A stretch of 64,000 nucleotides of DNA from Corynebacterium choanae (GCF_003813965.1 NZ_CP033896.1:930001-994000), one strand, 5' to 3'. Shown: positions 36,986 through 46,947, counted from the stretch's first letter. The notes: a model not told the origin generated them from the sequence alone. Made by a program: numbers and translations.

Positions 36986-38638
36986 TTATCCAACCTGTCC
37001 ATCGGGCAGCTGCCCTTCGGCAACCTGAGGTGGGGTGTTGCCAGTATCTTCCCGTGCATGACCAGTCTCATCCGCATACCGGCTACTGTGCTGTGGATCA
37101 GTGGCAGAAGGCAGCGGTGAGTCTGCTGTGTGCGGGAGTTTTGGTCCTTGTTGCAGCAACACTTCCTGCGGGTCAGCAGTATCGTCGAATCGTCGGTCAC
37201 GGTCACTATTTGGCGGATTGGGCACCACTGTAAGCGGCGCGGTGCCGTGTTGCTCATCAGCTCCCGCTGATCCGTGATGCTGGTGGTGATCATTGCTGGT
37301 GGTGTGCGGTGATTGCGTTGTTGCGCTGGTTCTATGAGCCAAGCCTGGTTTCGGATCAGAGGCGAACATATCACCACTCAATCCCGCAGGGGAGGGTTGC
37401 CGAGTTGGTGGCTGTGCCGGCGTGGGTGGTGTTGATGCGCCGCTAGGCGTGGATGGTGTTGATGCGCTGCTTTGCGTGGGGTGTGCCGGTGGGACTTGTT
37501 GGGCGTGAGCTGTTTGCATCAACCGCACCGGCTGGCTAATGGTGGCAAGTGGGGCGTCAGTAGCGGTATTGCTTTCCACGACCTGTAGTTCTGCAAGTGA
37601 TCGGGCGGTGACGGTGAGGCGTGAATCCAAACTGGCAGTTGTGGCATTAAAGGTTTCTACGGTTTTGGTGAGCTGTTGCCCAAGTTTGTTGACATGGTCG
37701 CTGACCACACCGAGTCGGTGATAGAGCTGTGCGCCGAGTTGTTCGACTTTGCGTGCCCGCTGCGAGACTGCTTCTTGTCTCCATCCCAGCGACACTGTTC
37801 GCAGCAGCGCCAACAAGGTGGTTGGGGTGGCCAACACAATGTTGTTGCCAAAGGCATATTCCATCAAATCGGGATCGACCCGGAATGCTGCATCCAAAAA
37901 TGGATCAGCTGGCACAAACATGATGGTGAAATCCGGGGCGGGTTGAAAATATTTGGGATAGTTTTTGTTTTTCAACGCCTGAATATGGCCACGGACATGA
38001 TTGGCGTGGCGAACCAATAGTGCCCGTTGTTCAGCCTCATCGGTGGCATCCTGGGCTTCCTGCCATGCCCGTAGCGGTACTTTTGCGTCCACGACAATGG
38101 TTCGATCCCCCGCGAGACGAATCACCATATCTGGCCGATGAGAGATGCCATCTTCACTGCGGTGGACTTGGGTATCAAAGTCACAATGTTGCTGCATTCC
38201 GGCGAGTTCTACGACGCGTTGAAGCTGCATTTCGCCCCAGCGGCCGCGCACTGTTGGATTGCTTAACGCGGATGCCAGACGCAGCGTCGCATCGCCGAGC
38301 CGAGTCGATAATTCCCCGACATGGTGCACCTGATGAACCAGCTGGGTAGATGATTGGGCGTGTTCGACCTCGAGGGCGCGAACCTGTTTCCCTAATTCCC
38401 GTAAGGCTTGCTGGAGCGGAGCCACCGACACACCCACTGCCTGGGTGATGGTGTGCTGTTGATCGCGCGCCAACTCGGCTCGGTCGGCCCGCATCGTCGC
38501 GGCAAGCATCGCGGCTTCATCCTGTTGCCGCTGCGAATCGGTGGAGCTACGAGTGAGTTGCACCCGCACACCAATGAGCAACCCGATAGCAACACCAATA
38601 GCGAGCATGGCCAGTGCCAGAACCACTTGAGAACCCAT
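36986..38638 (-). CDS. rmuC: RmuC-family DNA recombination protein with a long C-terminal tail
   Basis: RmuC proteins are membrane-tethered, contain a PD-(D/E)xK-like nuclease core, and limit inversions at short inverted repeats in E. coli. The 550-residue protein has one N-terminal helix (VVLALAMLAIGVAIGLLIGV), a coiled coil (about 35-120), and the core: RGRWGEMQLQRVVELAGM, VIRLAGDRTIVVDAKVPL, and FTIMFVPADPFLDAA..ATPTTLLALLRTVSLGWRQE. From about residue 380 onward there are some 170 residues rich in Thr, Ser, Pro, His and Asp without a fold. The ATG at 38638 gives a normal N-terminus. Confidence 0.9.
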   Translation of the reverse strand: MGSQVVLALAMLAIGVAIGLLIGVRVQLTRSSTDSQRQQDEAAMLAATMRADRAELARDQQHTITQAVGVSVAPLQQALRELGKQVRALEVEHAQSSTQLVHQVHHVGELSTRLGDATLRLASALSNPTVRGRWGEMQLQRVVELAGMQQHCDFDTQVHRSEDGISHRPDMVIRLAGDRTIVVDAKVPLRAWQEAQDATDEAEQRALLVRHANHVRGHIQALKNKNYPKYFQPAPDFTIMFVPADPFLDAAFRVDPDLMEYAFGNNIVLATPTTLLALLRTVSLGWRQEAVSQRARKVEQLGAQLYHRLGVVSDHVNKLGQQLTKTVETFNATTASLDSRLTVTARSLAELQVVESNTATDAPLATISQPVRLMQTAHAQQVPPAHPTQSSASTPSTPSGASTPPTPAQPPTRQPSPAGLSGDMFASDPKPGLAHRTSATTQSPHTTSNDHHQHHGSAGADEQHGTAPLTVVPNPPNSDRDRRFDDTADPQEVLLQQGPKLPHTADSPLPSATDPQHSSRYADETGHAREDTGNTPPQVAEGQLPDGQVG

Positions 38639-39097
38639 AGCAGCACACTGTGTCAGATAGCGTGCACAACTGCGCCACAACCGGAAAGGAAAATACCCCA
38701 GACTTGTTCGAAAAAAGAGCCGAACACCCACTTTCTAGGGATTATTTTCGCAGCTGAGATGCTGAACAGTGGCAAGCATGCGTTGTTCGAATACCGTGTG
38801 GTGTTGGGATCGGTTGAAAAGGGCCAGTGCTGTTCTAAAAACTAGCAGCCCCCAAGGAGGCGACCTGATATCTTAGCGATCCCCACCCCAGGCTCTGCTG
38901 CACCCTTGCCTGACAGTGCCCCGCCAGACTTGAGGGGCAACTAAGTGGTCAGCGGCATACGGTGGTGATAGCAACAGCAGCACTGCCCGCACGAAAAGGC
39001 GAGTAGTGCTGCTGGGAGGCGAGATCCTGATTTTTTTCAACAAACCTGTGTCAAACCAGGTAAACGGTGAGGTTGGTTGAACTGCGGATTGCGATGC
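38639..39097. other. Intergenic, 459 bases
   Basis: Upstream of rmuC and downstream of metS on the minus strand. Contains the hairpin at 38976-39013. No gene seen. Confidence 0.5.
38976..39013 (-). terminator. Hairpin after metS
   Basis: AGCAGCACTGC (38976-38986) and GTAGTGCTGCT (39003-39013) pair over 11 positions with one G-U; probable terminator of the metP-metS transcript, though no U-run follows. Confidence 0.5.
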
Positions 39098-39262
39098 TTA
39101 CTGCTGATAGCTGCTTAAAACCTCATCGGTGGCGTATTGGGATTCACCCAGGACACCGGATTTTTCGTCTGGATGCCGACGCAGTGCCAGCACGCTGACT
39201 AGCAGTCCGCCCCAGATCACGACCATAAACAGCACCATCATCATGATTGCGATACCACTCAT
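39098..39262 (-). CDS. metS: Methionine/alanine importer small subunit MetS
   Basis: The 54-residue protein begins MSGIAIMMMVLFMVVIWGG, a single membrane helix that is the signature of MetS, followed by a short cytosolic tail (LRRHPDEKSGVLGESQYATDE). In C. glutamicum MetS is required with MetP for Na+-dependent methionine and alanine uptake. AAGGAAAGAG stands before the ATG. It follows metP by 90 bases on the same strand. Confidence 0.93.
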   Translation of the reverse strand: MSGIAIMMMVLFMVVIWGGLLVSVLALRRHPDEKSGVLGESQYATDEVLSSYQQ

Positions 39263-39352
39263 GTTGTTTGCTCTTTCCTTGTTGTTCGCACCCTAAGCGT
39301 ATGGCGGTGTGAGGATGCGAAGACGGTTGGTTGTGCGTTGCCGGAACTCGGG

Positions 39353-40966
39353 TTAGTGCTGTTCGACAGCGAACCCGGCGTGGCGACGACGTGGCTGATA
39401 TTTCTGCGGAATATCAATCGTGCGAACGAGATCGGAGTCCACCCCGAAGTCGGAGCCAGGAGGGCCTTCCAGCGCCAGGTTGCCTCGCCAAGGAATGACC
39501 GACAATACGAATGCGCTAACGATGATGAATCCGAGAACGCCCCAGCCAAACATGTTGATCTGGGCGGGGGCGTAGCCGCCGTAGGGTTCTTTGATGAGCG
39601 TGATGAGTTCTTGGATGAGGCTGTAGCCCAACACGATGGTGGTCAAGTTGGTGACGCAGATGCGCCACACGGTGCCAACCTGGAAGGAAGAAACAGCGTT
39701 GAGGTGCAGCGCCATTTCGTTGATGCGGCGCAATACCCAGTCGATAGCAACGATGGCAATCAGAGCGATGGCAACAATGCCGACGTTGTTGGTGAACTTG
39801 TCCATGACATCCAAAGTGGCCAGTCCGGAGGTGGTGGTAAAGCAAGCTAACGAGATCAATGCCATGGCCACACCGACACCAATTGCGGTGGGTTTCCGGG
39901 AAAGATTGAACTTATCTTTCACCCCTGAGACCACCACTTCCAGCAGGGAGAACATCGAGGTAAATCCGGCAATGGTCAGTGAACCGAAGAACAGCACCCC
40001 GAAGATGGAACCAAATGGCATCTGGGAGATGATGGTGGGGAAGGCGATAAACGCCAGGCCGATACCCGAAGTTGCAACCTCGTCGACGGCCATGTTTTGC
40101 TGCTGTGCCATAAAGCCCAATGCGGAGAACACACCAATGCCGGCCAGCACTTCAAAGGAAGAGTTGGCAAATGCGGTCACCAGACCGGTGCCGGTTAAGT
40201 TGGTGCGCGGCTTCAAGTAAGAGGCGTAGGTCAGCATGATGCCGAAGCAGATCGACAAGCTGAAGAAGATTTGTCCATAGGCGGCAATCCACACGCCCGG
40301 GTCTTTCAGTGCCTCCCAGTTGGGGGTGAAGAAAGCGTCAAGGCCTGTAGCAGCCCCTGGCAGCATGACCGCGGCGATGACAACAGTGATAAACAGCACC
40401 GTCAAAATCGGCATAAAAATCTTCGAGATTTTCCCGATACCTTCGTCGACGCCCATAGCCAACACGATGATGCAGACGATCCAGACGACAGCAACAGCGA
40501 TCGCGATTGGTGCGACGATGTTAAAGGAGAAGGTTTGCTCCGGGTCGAACTGGAGGAAATCGGTCATGAAATATTCATCCGGTGATTCACCCCAGGCTTG
40601 TGTGAAGGACTTGATGGTGTACAGCCCAGACCAGCCGATGATCGCCGCATAATAGATGGTGATAAAGAAGCAGATACCAACTTGGATCCAGCCAATTGGT
40701 TCTGTCCAGGCGCGAATACGACGGAAGGTCAGCGGCGGGGAGCCGTTGAATCGGTGTCCGATCGCATAGTCCAAAAACAGCAGGGGGATGCCTGCGGTAA
40801 TCAGCGCCACCATGTAGGGGATGAGGAAGGCGCCGCCGCCATTTTCATATGCAACATAGGGGAAACGCCAAATGTTGCCCAAGCCGACTGCTGAGCCGAT
40901 GGCGGCCAGCAGGAAGGCGATTCGGGTGGAGAATACCTCGCGTTTCACGGGGGTTTCTGTAGCCAT
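39353..40966 (-). CDS. metP: Sodium-dependent methionine/alanine transporter MetP
   Basis: The 537-residue protein belongs to the neurotransmitter:sodium symporter family (LeuT fold). Helix 1 has AAIGSAVGLGNIWRFPYVAYENGGGAFLIPYM, with the unwound substrate and Na+ site, and helix 6 has AYGQIFFSLSICFGIMLTYASY. Twelve helices can be counted. The adjoining metS gene fixes the likely substrate as methionine and alanine. AAAGG precedes the ATG. The C-terminus is basic (QKYQPRRRHAGFAVEQH). Confidence 0.93.
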   Translation of the reverse strand: MATETPVKREVFSTRIAFLLAAIGSAVGLGNIWRFPYVAYENGGGAFLIPYMVALITAGIPLLFLDYAIGHRFNGSPPLTFRRIRAWTEPIGWIQVGICFFITIYYAAIIGWSGLYTIKSFTQAWGESPDEYFMTDFLQFDPEQTFSFNIVAPIAIAVAVVWIVCIIVLAMGVDEGIGKISKIFMPILTVLFITVVIAAVMLPGAATGLDAFFTPNWEALKDPGVWIAAYGQIFFSLSICFGIMLTYASYLKPRTNLTGTGLVTAFANSSFEVLAGIGVFSALGFMAQQQNMAVDEVATSGIGLAFIAFPTIISQMPFGSIFGVLFFGSLTIAGFTSMFSLLEVVVSGVKDKFNLSRKPTAIGVGVAMALISLACFTTTSGLATLDVMDKFTNNVGIVAIALIAIVAIDWVLRRINEMALHLNAVSSFQVGTVWRICVTNLTTIVLGYSLIQELITLIKEPYGGYAPAQINMFGWGVLGFIIVSAFVLSVIPWRGNLALEGPPGSDFGVDSDLVRTIDIPQKYQPRRRHAGFAVEQH

Positions 40967-41385
40967 GAGCCGACCTTTCGCATGGATTCGTTGACTGGTC
41001 TGTGTCGGTATCCGGGGGTGTTCGTGTGTCGCTTAGGGACACTCGCTTGATGACGGACACCTGAGTGTGTGCTTAAAAGATAGCAAAGACTTCCCACAAT
41101 ATGGAATTGATCGTTCATATAATGGAACTCCGCTGCGGGGTCGTGGGTCGCGGCCTGTAAATAAGCCCTGCTTATCTAGCATTTCTGCGATTTGTGTTAG
41201 CTAGGTCACGGCTTTGCGGTGGGTTACCCCCACCCGGTGCCCGCCCACAGGGTGGGAGTGCAGGTGGCTGCGCGGTTTGTCAGGCGTTGCGGCTGGTTTT
41301 TGGGTGCTGGTTCGCGGCTTGCTCCTTGATTGCTGGACCGCCCAGGCCGTGGCGGTGATTGGGCTGGTTGCTAGGATGATCTGTT
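40967..41385. other. Divergent metP/ychF region, 419 bases
   Basis: An A/T-rich patch (about 41,080-41,130) probably holds the metP promoter. The McbR operator seen upstream of methionine genes in C. glutamicum was looked for and not found. Confidence 0.5.
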
Positions 41386-42465
41386 GTGAGCCTGACACTT
41401 GGAATTGTGGGACTGCCCAACGTTGGCAAGTCGACCCTGTTTAATGCCCTGACCCGTTCGGAAGTTCTGGCGGCGAACTATCCATTCGCCACCATTGAGC
41501 CCAATGTGGGCTTGGTGGAACTGCCCGATGCGCGGCTGACCCGTCTCGCTGAGATTTTCGGCTCGGAGCGCATCTTGCCTGCAACGGTCTCCTTCGTCGA
41601 TATCGCCGGTCTGGTCAAAGGGGCCTCGAAAGGGGAAGGTAAGGGCAATAAATTCCTGGCAAACATTCGTGACACAGATGCGATCTGCCAGGTGGTTCGA
41701 GCTTTTAGCGACGACAATGTGATCCACGTTGATGGCAAAGTTGATCCAGCTACCGATATGGCAGTCATTGAGTCGGAACTGATTTTCGCCGACTTAGAAA
41801 CGCTGGAAAAAGCCCTCCCAAGGCTGGAAAAAGAAGGCAAGAAAGATAAAGACAAAGCTGCATTGGCAGCCCTTGCCAAGCAGGCGCAAAGCATCTTGGA
41901 AGACTCCCGGACGCTGTTTAGCGCTAAAGATGAGCTGGATCTCGCCGGGCTGTGGGAGCTGCATCTGCTTACTGCGAAGCCATTTTTGTATGTGTTCAAC
42001 TCTGACGAAGCGGTGCTCACCGATGAGGCGAAGAAGCAAGAGCTTCGCGATCTCGTAAGCCCTGCACAGGCGGTGTTTTTGGATGCGAAAACCGAAACGG
42101 ATCTGCTAGAGCTCGACGAGGAAGAAAAAGCTGAGCTGCTCGAATCGGTCGGACAGCATGAACCTGGTTTGCATTCGCTTGCGAAAGCCGGTTTCGCCAC
42201 CCTGGGGCTGCAAACGTATCTCACAGCAGGTCCGAAGGAAGCGCGGGCGTGGACGATCCATCAAGGTGACACTGCCCCGAAGGCTGCCGGGGTTATTCAC
42301 TCCGATTTTGAGCGCGGTTTTATCAAGGCCGAGGTGGTCTCGTTTGATGATCTCGACGAGCATGGTTCGATGGCCGAAGCCCGCGCCCACGGCAAGGTTC
42401 GGCAAGAAGGTAAAGCCTATGTGATGCAAGACGGCGACGTTGTCGAGTTTAAATTCAACGTCTAG
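41386..42465 (+). CDS. ychF: Redox-regulated ATPase YchF
   Basis: YchF (Ola1) is a universally conserved P-loop ATPase of the Obg family that associates with ribosomes. The 359-residue protein has G1 GLPNVGKSTLFNALT, the switch region NYPFATIEPN, G3 DIAGLVKGASKGEGKGN, a coiled-coil insertion, and NSDE in place of the GTP-specific NKxD, which explains ATP preference. The C-terminal TGS domain ends GKAYVMQDGDVVEFKFNV. GTG start. It converges with the AlkD-like gene. Confidence 0.96.
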   Translation: MSLTLGIVGLPNVGKSTLFNALTRSEVLAANYPFATIEPNVGLVELPDARLTRLAEIFGSERILPATVSFVDIAGLVKGASKGEGKGNKFLANIRDTDAICQVVRAFSDDNVIHVDGKVDPATDMAVIESELIFADLETLEKALPRLEKEGKKDKDKAALAALAKQAQSILEDSRTLFSAKDELDLAGLWELHLLTAKPFLYVFNSDEAVLTDEAKKQELRDLVSPAQAVFLDAKTETDLLELDEEEKAELLESVGQHEPGLHSLAKAGFATLGLQTYLTAGPKEARAWTIHQGDTAPKAAGVIHSDFERGFIKAEVVSFDDLDEHGSMAEARAHGKVRQEGKAYVMQDGDVVEFKFNV

Positions 42466-42513
42466 CTTGCAGGCAGCTTCCTAGCGGCACGCGGTGTACG
42501 GCTACTGCTGGCA

Positions 42514-42546
42514 ACTGGCAGGCTGTACCTGCTGCTAGCTGCCAGT
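42514..42546. terminator. Hairpin between ychF and the AlkD-like gene
   Basis: ACTGGCAG and CTGCCAGT form a perfect eight-pair stem with a 17-base loop. It lies about 50 bases past ychF, with no U-run. Confidence 0.5.
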
Positions 42547-42705
42547 GGCTGCTGCGATCGGCAGTAGGCTGTTGCACCCGTGTTCCGGCCAGTTAGCTTG
42601 CTGGTGGCGCCGCGCTGGGCAAGGCGAAAACTTCGCACGTTGCCGATGATCTTCGAATTCACCCCAATGACACCCGTTGCGGCGCACACCGGTTGCAATG
42701 CTTGC

Positions 42706-43524
42706 CTAGCTTGGCTGTCGTTGGGGTTTTGCGGGTAACCGCTGCACGCCTGCTGTTTTTAACCGTTCGCGTTGCGACTTCGCCCACTGGCGCTGGTCGT
42801 CGGTGGTGATGCGTGATTCGCAGATTTTCCGCAATCCCAACTGCACACTTCCGGCGTCGTAGTGATGTTCACCGGCGACAATCCTGTCGATTATTGAAGT
42901 CAGTGTAGTAGTCGTCGCTGCAGGATATTTGGCAAATACCGTGGCGGTGTACCAGCCGGCGGCCATGGCGACGTAGTAGTCTTGCGCGTCCAGCTGCAGG
43001 ATGGTGTGCAACGTTTTTGCTGGAAACTCGTCGCTCGTTGCAATGTCTTGCAGGTAGCAGATGATTCCCAAGCGGATAGTAAGCGCAGCGTGCTCGCTGA
43101 TGAGGCGGGCCGCTTCGGCGAGGAGCTCGGGGCGTTGGTCGGGCTTGCGCAGTAAGGGTTTCGGATCGTAGCAGTCGGTTATTTGCCAACAGTTGATCTG
43201 TGGGAGGAATGCGCGAAGCTCGCGAATAGCTTCGCTAGCCGAGGATGCTTGATTAATGAGCAGCATGTGCACGAGCCGGGTTTCTACCGTTGGATGGTTG
43301 CGGGTTGCCTGATAGGCCTCCCGCAGGTCAGGCTGGGCGCCTATATTGCGGGCAAGTTGCCGCAACACCGGCATGGGGGTGCCGGTAAACCAATGTGGAT
43401 CCAGGGTGGGGGTGAGTTTTGCGCTAAACGCTGCCCGTGACGGTGATCCGGCGTGTGCTATCGCTTCATAGACTGCTGTAACACTAGGGAAGTGGCTGGA
43501 ACCTGAAGTTGTTTGCGAAGACAT
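42706..43524 (-). CDS. DNA alkylation repair protein, AlkD-like
   Basis: The 272-residue protein resembles the AlkD/AlkC HEAT-repeat glycosylases (PF08713): the early PVLRQLARNIG helix, HPTVETRLVHMLLIN, the QITDCYD segment around the usual active-site Asp, and LDAQDYYVAMAAGWYTATVFAKYP, matching the D-Y-Y-V-x-x-A-x-x-W helix. AlkD excises positively charged alkylated bases. GGAG lies ten bases before the ATG at 43524, which is preferred to 43533. Catalytic function is inferred from the family only; some members are non-enzymatic. Confidence 0.8.
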   Translation of the reverse strand: MSSQTTSGSSHFPSVTAVYEAIAHAGSPSRAAFSAKLTPTLDPHWFTGTPMPVLRQLARNIGAQPDLREAYQATRNHPTVETRLVHMLLINQASSASEAIRELRAFLPQINCWQITDCYDPKPLLRKPDQRPELLAEAARLISEHAALTIRLGIICYLQDIATSDEFPAKTLHTILQLDAQDYYVAMAAGWYTATVFAKYPAATTTTLTSIIDRIVAGEHHYDAGSVQLGLRKICESRITTDDQRQWAKSQRERLKTAGVQRLPAKPQRQPS

Positions 43525-44255
43525 AAGGTGCATGCTCCAAGGAGTTGTTGGATGAATTCCCGTCACAGTCGGAAAATGAGGGCAGTGCATACCAGCGGAG
43601 GTGCGCAACTGGGTGCATAGCGGTGAGCAACCCTGCGAGTCGAGCGAAATATACTGGTTGCGCTGTGCACAAGCAGCTCTGGCCAGTTGTGGATCTGCTG
43701 TCGTTATGAGCTGTTTGCCAACTTCCCAGTGCTGGATTGATCACCGCCACTGCATCGTCCGCGCGGCTTCGGTGAAGCTGTCACAGTGGCGCTGGAATGT
43801 GCCGCAGGCGGGACACGGGGAAGTGGTGTCTAGCCTAGTGGCACCCCTCTCGTGTCGGGAGTTGGCACATCGACAAGGAGATGATGCTATGGCCGCGGGC
43901 ATTTGCGTATTGAGTGCGCAAATTGGGGTAGGGGAGGCAACTCGTGGTGCGCTGTTAGGGACTTTTGTCTCGCCGGGTTGGGCAGCAGCAGGCGGGAGTG
44001 CAGGTAGTACCCCAAATTACTGTGTTATTGATAAAACTAATCGCTCGGTCTGGCATAGATAGGTTGCGATTAAGTATCGGTGTCGTTACAGTAGTGGACA
44101 GGCCGCCGCCGCGGGTTGCTGATCATTATCGATCACCCCCAGGCAACTGCCGTACCACTGTGGCTTGTGCTGCAGCATGGCACGGATGACGGTCGAGAAA
44201 AACTTCTGCTCACCTCTGACATTTTGGTCAGTTACGAAAGGTCACTTCGTTTCTC
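43525..44255. other. Divergent intergenic region, 731 bases, upstream of ahpC
   Basis: Contains an imperfect inverted repeat GATA..TAATCGC / GCGATTA..TATC spanning 44030-44078, about 180 bases before ahpC, of a size suitable for a LysR-type regulator such as OxyR. An open frame at 43601-44062 lacks any motif. Confidence 0.45.
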
Positions 44256-44819
44256 ATGGCGATTATTAACACTGAAGCCCCAGCTTGGTCTGCGACTGCG
44301 TTCCACAACGGCGATTTCGTCGACGTTTCCAGCGAAGACTACAAGGGCAAGTGGGCCATTGTGTTCTTCTACCCGGCCGACTTCACCTTTGTGTGCCCGA
44401 CCGAACTCGAAGACCTCGCTGAGCACTACAGCGAACTGAAAGACATGGGTGTTGAGGTGTACTCTGTGTCCACCGACAAGCACTTCACCCACAAGGCTTG
44501 GCACGCCTCCTCCGAGAAGATCGCCAAGATCAACTTCCCGATGGTTGGCGATCCAACCACCGAAATCTCTGCTGCCTTCGGTGTGCTGCGTGAAGGCGAA
44601 GGCGCTGCTGACCGTGGCACCTTCCTTATCGATCCGGATGGAATCATCCAATTCGTAGAAATCACCTCCGAAGGTGTTGGCCGCAACGCTGCCGAACTGG
44701 TCCGCAAGGTCAAGGCTGCCCAGTATGTGCGCAACCACCCAGGTGAGGTGTGCCCAGCGAAGTGGGAAGAAGGCGAAGACACCCTCGAGCCAAGCTTCGA
44801 TCTTTCCGGCAAGCTGTAA
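44256..44819 (+). CDS. ahpC: Alkyl hydroperoxide reductase, peroxiredoxin subunit
   Basis: A typical two-cysteine peroxiredoxin of 187 residues. Peroxidatic Cys47 lies in YPADFTFVCPTELEDLAE, and resolving Cys166 in HPGEVCPAKWEEGEDTLEPS. GGLG-type helix and the C-terminal YF motif are replaced by forms usual for bacterial AhpC. It reduces H2O2 and organic peroxides and is recycled by AhpF, encoded next. The gene has the strongest codon bias in the window (AAG, GAC, CTG, TTC), suggesting high expression. Confidence 0.97.
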   Translation: MAIINTEAPAWSATAFHNGDFVDVSSEDYKGKWAIVFFYPADFTFVCPTELEDLAEHYSELKDMGVEVYSVSTDKHFTHKAWHASSEKIAKINFPMVGDPTTEISAAFGVLREGEGAADRGTFLIDPDGIIQFVEITSEGVGRNAAELVRKVKAAQYVRNHPGEVCPAKWEEGEDTLEPSFDLSGKL

Positions 44820-45387
44820 ATCGACTGCTTCGTTAGTCGTTCACTCTTACCGCATTTGCTCTTGAGCCTTGTTGCACGTGCTAAGTCCACAGCAACAACT
44901 TCAAGAGTTAACACACCAAGGGTGAAGATTCACCAACTCGGTGTGCATGACACCGCCGAAGCATCAAATGATTCCTGGTGTGCAAGCTTTCCTCCGCGGG
45001 AGCAAAAACACGCACACCATTGATGTTCTGCGGTGCCATTGCTGTTGCTTATCCCCGCTGATGCCGGCACCCTCAAGTTTTCCGCCCCGGATAGCAGTGC
45101 TCAGCGGCCGTTTGTGCCACTCTCACAGCACTGCACTTGGTCATTCCAGCACCAAGCATTCGCGAATCCTGGTGGCAGCGAGCAAACATCAGCACGCAAT
45201 ACTGTGCAAGACGCGAGGGGCTTGCCAATGGTTTCAACAATGCTTTTCCCTCGCTGGCTTTCCACCCTGCGGGCTTGCTACGAGGCCGGTTCCGGGTCAT
45301 TCGACCACCGTGCCAACAAGCACAGGCTTGTTGCGCTACCTTAATCCCTTTTTCAATTTTCATTACCGTAAGTGAGTTCAATTCGTC
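44820..45387. other. Intergenic, 568 bases, between ahpC and ahpF
   Basis: Long for an ahpC-ahpF operon. A nested hairpin lies at 44912-44945. Open frames (44941-45375 plus and others) show no motif. Confidence 0.5.
44912..44945 (+). terminator. Nested hairpin after ahpC
   Basis: CACACC pairs with GGTGTG, and inside lies GGTGAA-GA-TTCACC. It may stop or attenuate transcription between ahpC and ahpF, or stabilise the ahpC mRNA. Confidence 0.5.
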
Positions 45388-46947
45388 GTGGCTGTGTTAT
45401 CCGAAGCTTTACAACAACAGGTGCAATCGCTAACCAAGCTCATCAAACGACCAGTGGTGCTGCAAGCATCGCTGGGCGATGATGACCGTTCCGCGAAAAT
45501 GCGGACACTACTGGAGGAAGTCGCTGCAGTTTCCTCAGCTATCACCGTTGAAGAAGTCGCCGATGAGCGCACCCCATCGTTTGCCGTCACCACCCCGGAA
45601 GCGGAAATCTCCATTCGGTTCGCCGGACTGCCGATGGGACACGAGTTTGAATCCTTCATGCTGGCTTTGGTGCAGGTAGGTGGCCATCCGCCAAAGCTTG
45701 ACGATGAAGTAAAAGCTGCAATCCAGTCGCTGGATGGTACGTACAACTTTGTCACCTACATGTCACTGACCTGCCAGAATTGTCCGGAAGTGGTGCAGTC
45801 GCTCAATATGATGGCTGTGCTCAATCCGAACATCACCCACGTGGCAGTTGAAGGTGGCGCCTTTGAAGACGAGGTCAAAGACCGTGGTGTGATGAGTGTT
45901 CCCGCCGTGTTCTTAAATGGTGAAGCCTTCGGCCAAGGGCGGATGAGCGTGGGCGATATTTTGCCGAAACTCGACCATGGTCAAGCCGCTAAACAGGCAG
46001 AGAAGTGGCGCAGCGAAGAACCTTTCGACATTCTTGTGTGCGGTGCAGGTCCGGCCGGTGTTGCTGCAGCAGTCTATGCCGCACGCAAGGGGCTGCGCAC
46101 CGGTATGGTGGCAGAACGGGTTGGTGGTCAGGTGCTCGACACCATGGCGATCGAAAACTTGATTGCGATCCCGCACACTGAAGGGCCAAAACTTGGCAGC
46201 TCGCTGAAACAGTCCGCGACCGGTGCTGGTGTTGTGGTCATGGAGCCGCTCAGTGTCTCCGGATTGAGCCCGAAGGGCGACGATGGTCTGCTGACCGTTT
46301 ACTGCCAAGACGAGGTTGATCTCAAGGCTAAGGCTGTGATCGTGGCAACCGGCGCCGCCTATCGCACACTTGGGGTTCCCGGGGAGGACGAATACCGCAA
46401 CAAGGGTGTCACGTTCTGTCCCCACTGTGATGGCCCGCTATTTAAAGGCCAGCCCGTCGCAGTTGTCGGCGGCGGTAACTCCGGTGTGGAAGCCGCCATC
46501 GATTTGGCAAATATCTGCCCTGAGGTGCATGTTGTCGAGTTCTTGAGCGAATGCCGTGCCGATAAGGTGCTGCTTGATGCCGCAGAAAAAACCGGGAAGA
46601 TCACCTTCCACACCAATTCGGCGGTGCAAGAGATTACCGGTAACGCAAACGCTGTCACCGGACTTACCTATGTCGAACGGGACTCGGACACCGCCACCAC
46701 CTTGCAGGTACAGGGCGTCTTTATCCAAGTTGGTCTGATTCCGCGAACCGACTGGTTGCAGGGTAGCGGCCTGGAGATCACCGATCGTGGGGAGGTCACC
46801 ATTGATGCCCGCGGTGTAACTAATATCGAAGGGGTGTTTGCCGCTGGCGACTGTGCTACCACCCCGTATAAGCAGATTGTCACCGCATTTGGTTCTGGGG
46901 CGAACGCCTCATTGTCTGCTTTTGAATACATCGCGATGGGGCGGTAA
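45388..46947 (+). CDS. ahpF: Alkyl hydroperoxide reductase, flavoprotein subunit
   Basis: AhpF transfers electrons from NAD(P)H through FAD to AhpC. The 519-residue protein has the two-part thioredoxin-like N-terminal domain with redox pair C129-QN-C132, FAD loop [19 protein letters not shown], the second redox pair TFCPHCDG (Cys344/Cys347), the pyridine-nucleotide loop [16 protein letters not shown], and the FAD ending [21 protein letters not shown]. All parts of E. coli AhpF are present in order. GTG start. A good terminator follows. Confidence 0.97.
   Translation: MAVLSEALQQQVQSLTKLIKRPVVLQASLGDDDRSAKMRTLLEEVAAVSSAITVEEVADERTPSFAVTTPEAEISIRFAGLPMGHEFESFMLALVQVGGHPPKLDDEVKAAIQSLDGTYNFVTYMSLTCQNCPEVVQSLNMMAVLNPNITHVAVEGGAFEDEVKDRGVMSVPAVFLNGEAFGQGRMSVGDILPKLDHGQAAKQAEKWRSEEPFDILVCGAGPAGVAAAVYAARKGLRTGMVAERVGGQVLDTMAIENLIAIPHTEGPKLGSSLKQSATGAGVVVMEPLSVSGLSPKGDDGLLTVYCQDEVDLKAKAVIVATGAAYRTLGVPGEDEYRNKGVTFCPHCDGPLFKGQPVAVVGGGNSGVEAAIDLANICPEVHVVEFLSECRADKVLLDAAEKTGKITFHTNSAVQEITGNANAVTGLTYVERDSDTATTLQVQGVFIQVGLIPRTDWLQGSGLEITDRGEVTIDARGVTNIEGVFAAGDCATTPYKQIVTAFGSGANASLSAFEYIAMGR

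Noticed and set aside
43601..44062. 153-codon open frame upstream of ahpC
   Set aside because: Composition unlike neighbours and no recognisable domain; it runs through the promoter region.
44941..45375. 144-codon open frame between ahpC and ahpF
   Set aside because: No motif; starts inside the nested hairpin and ends just before ahpF.
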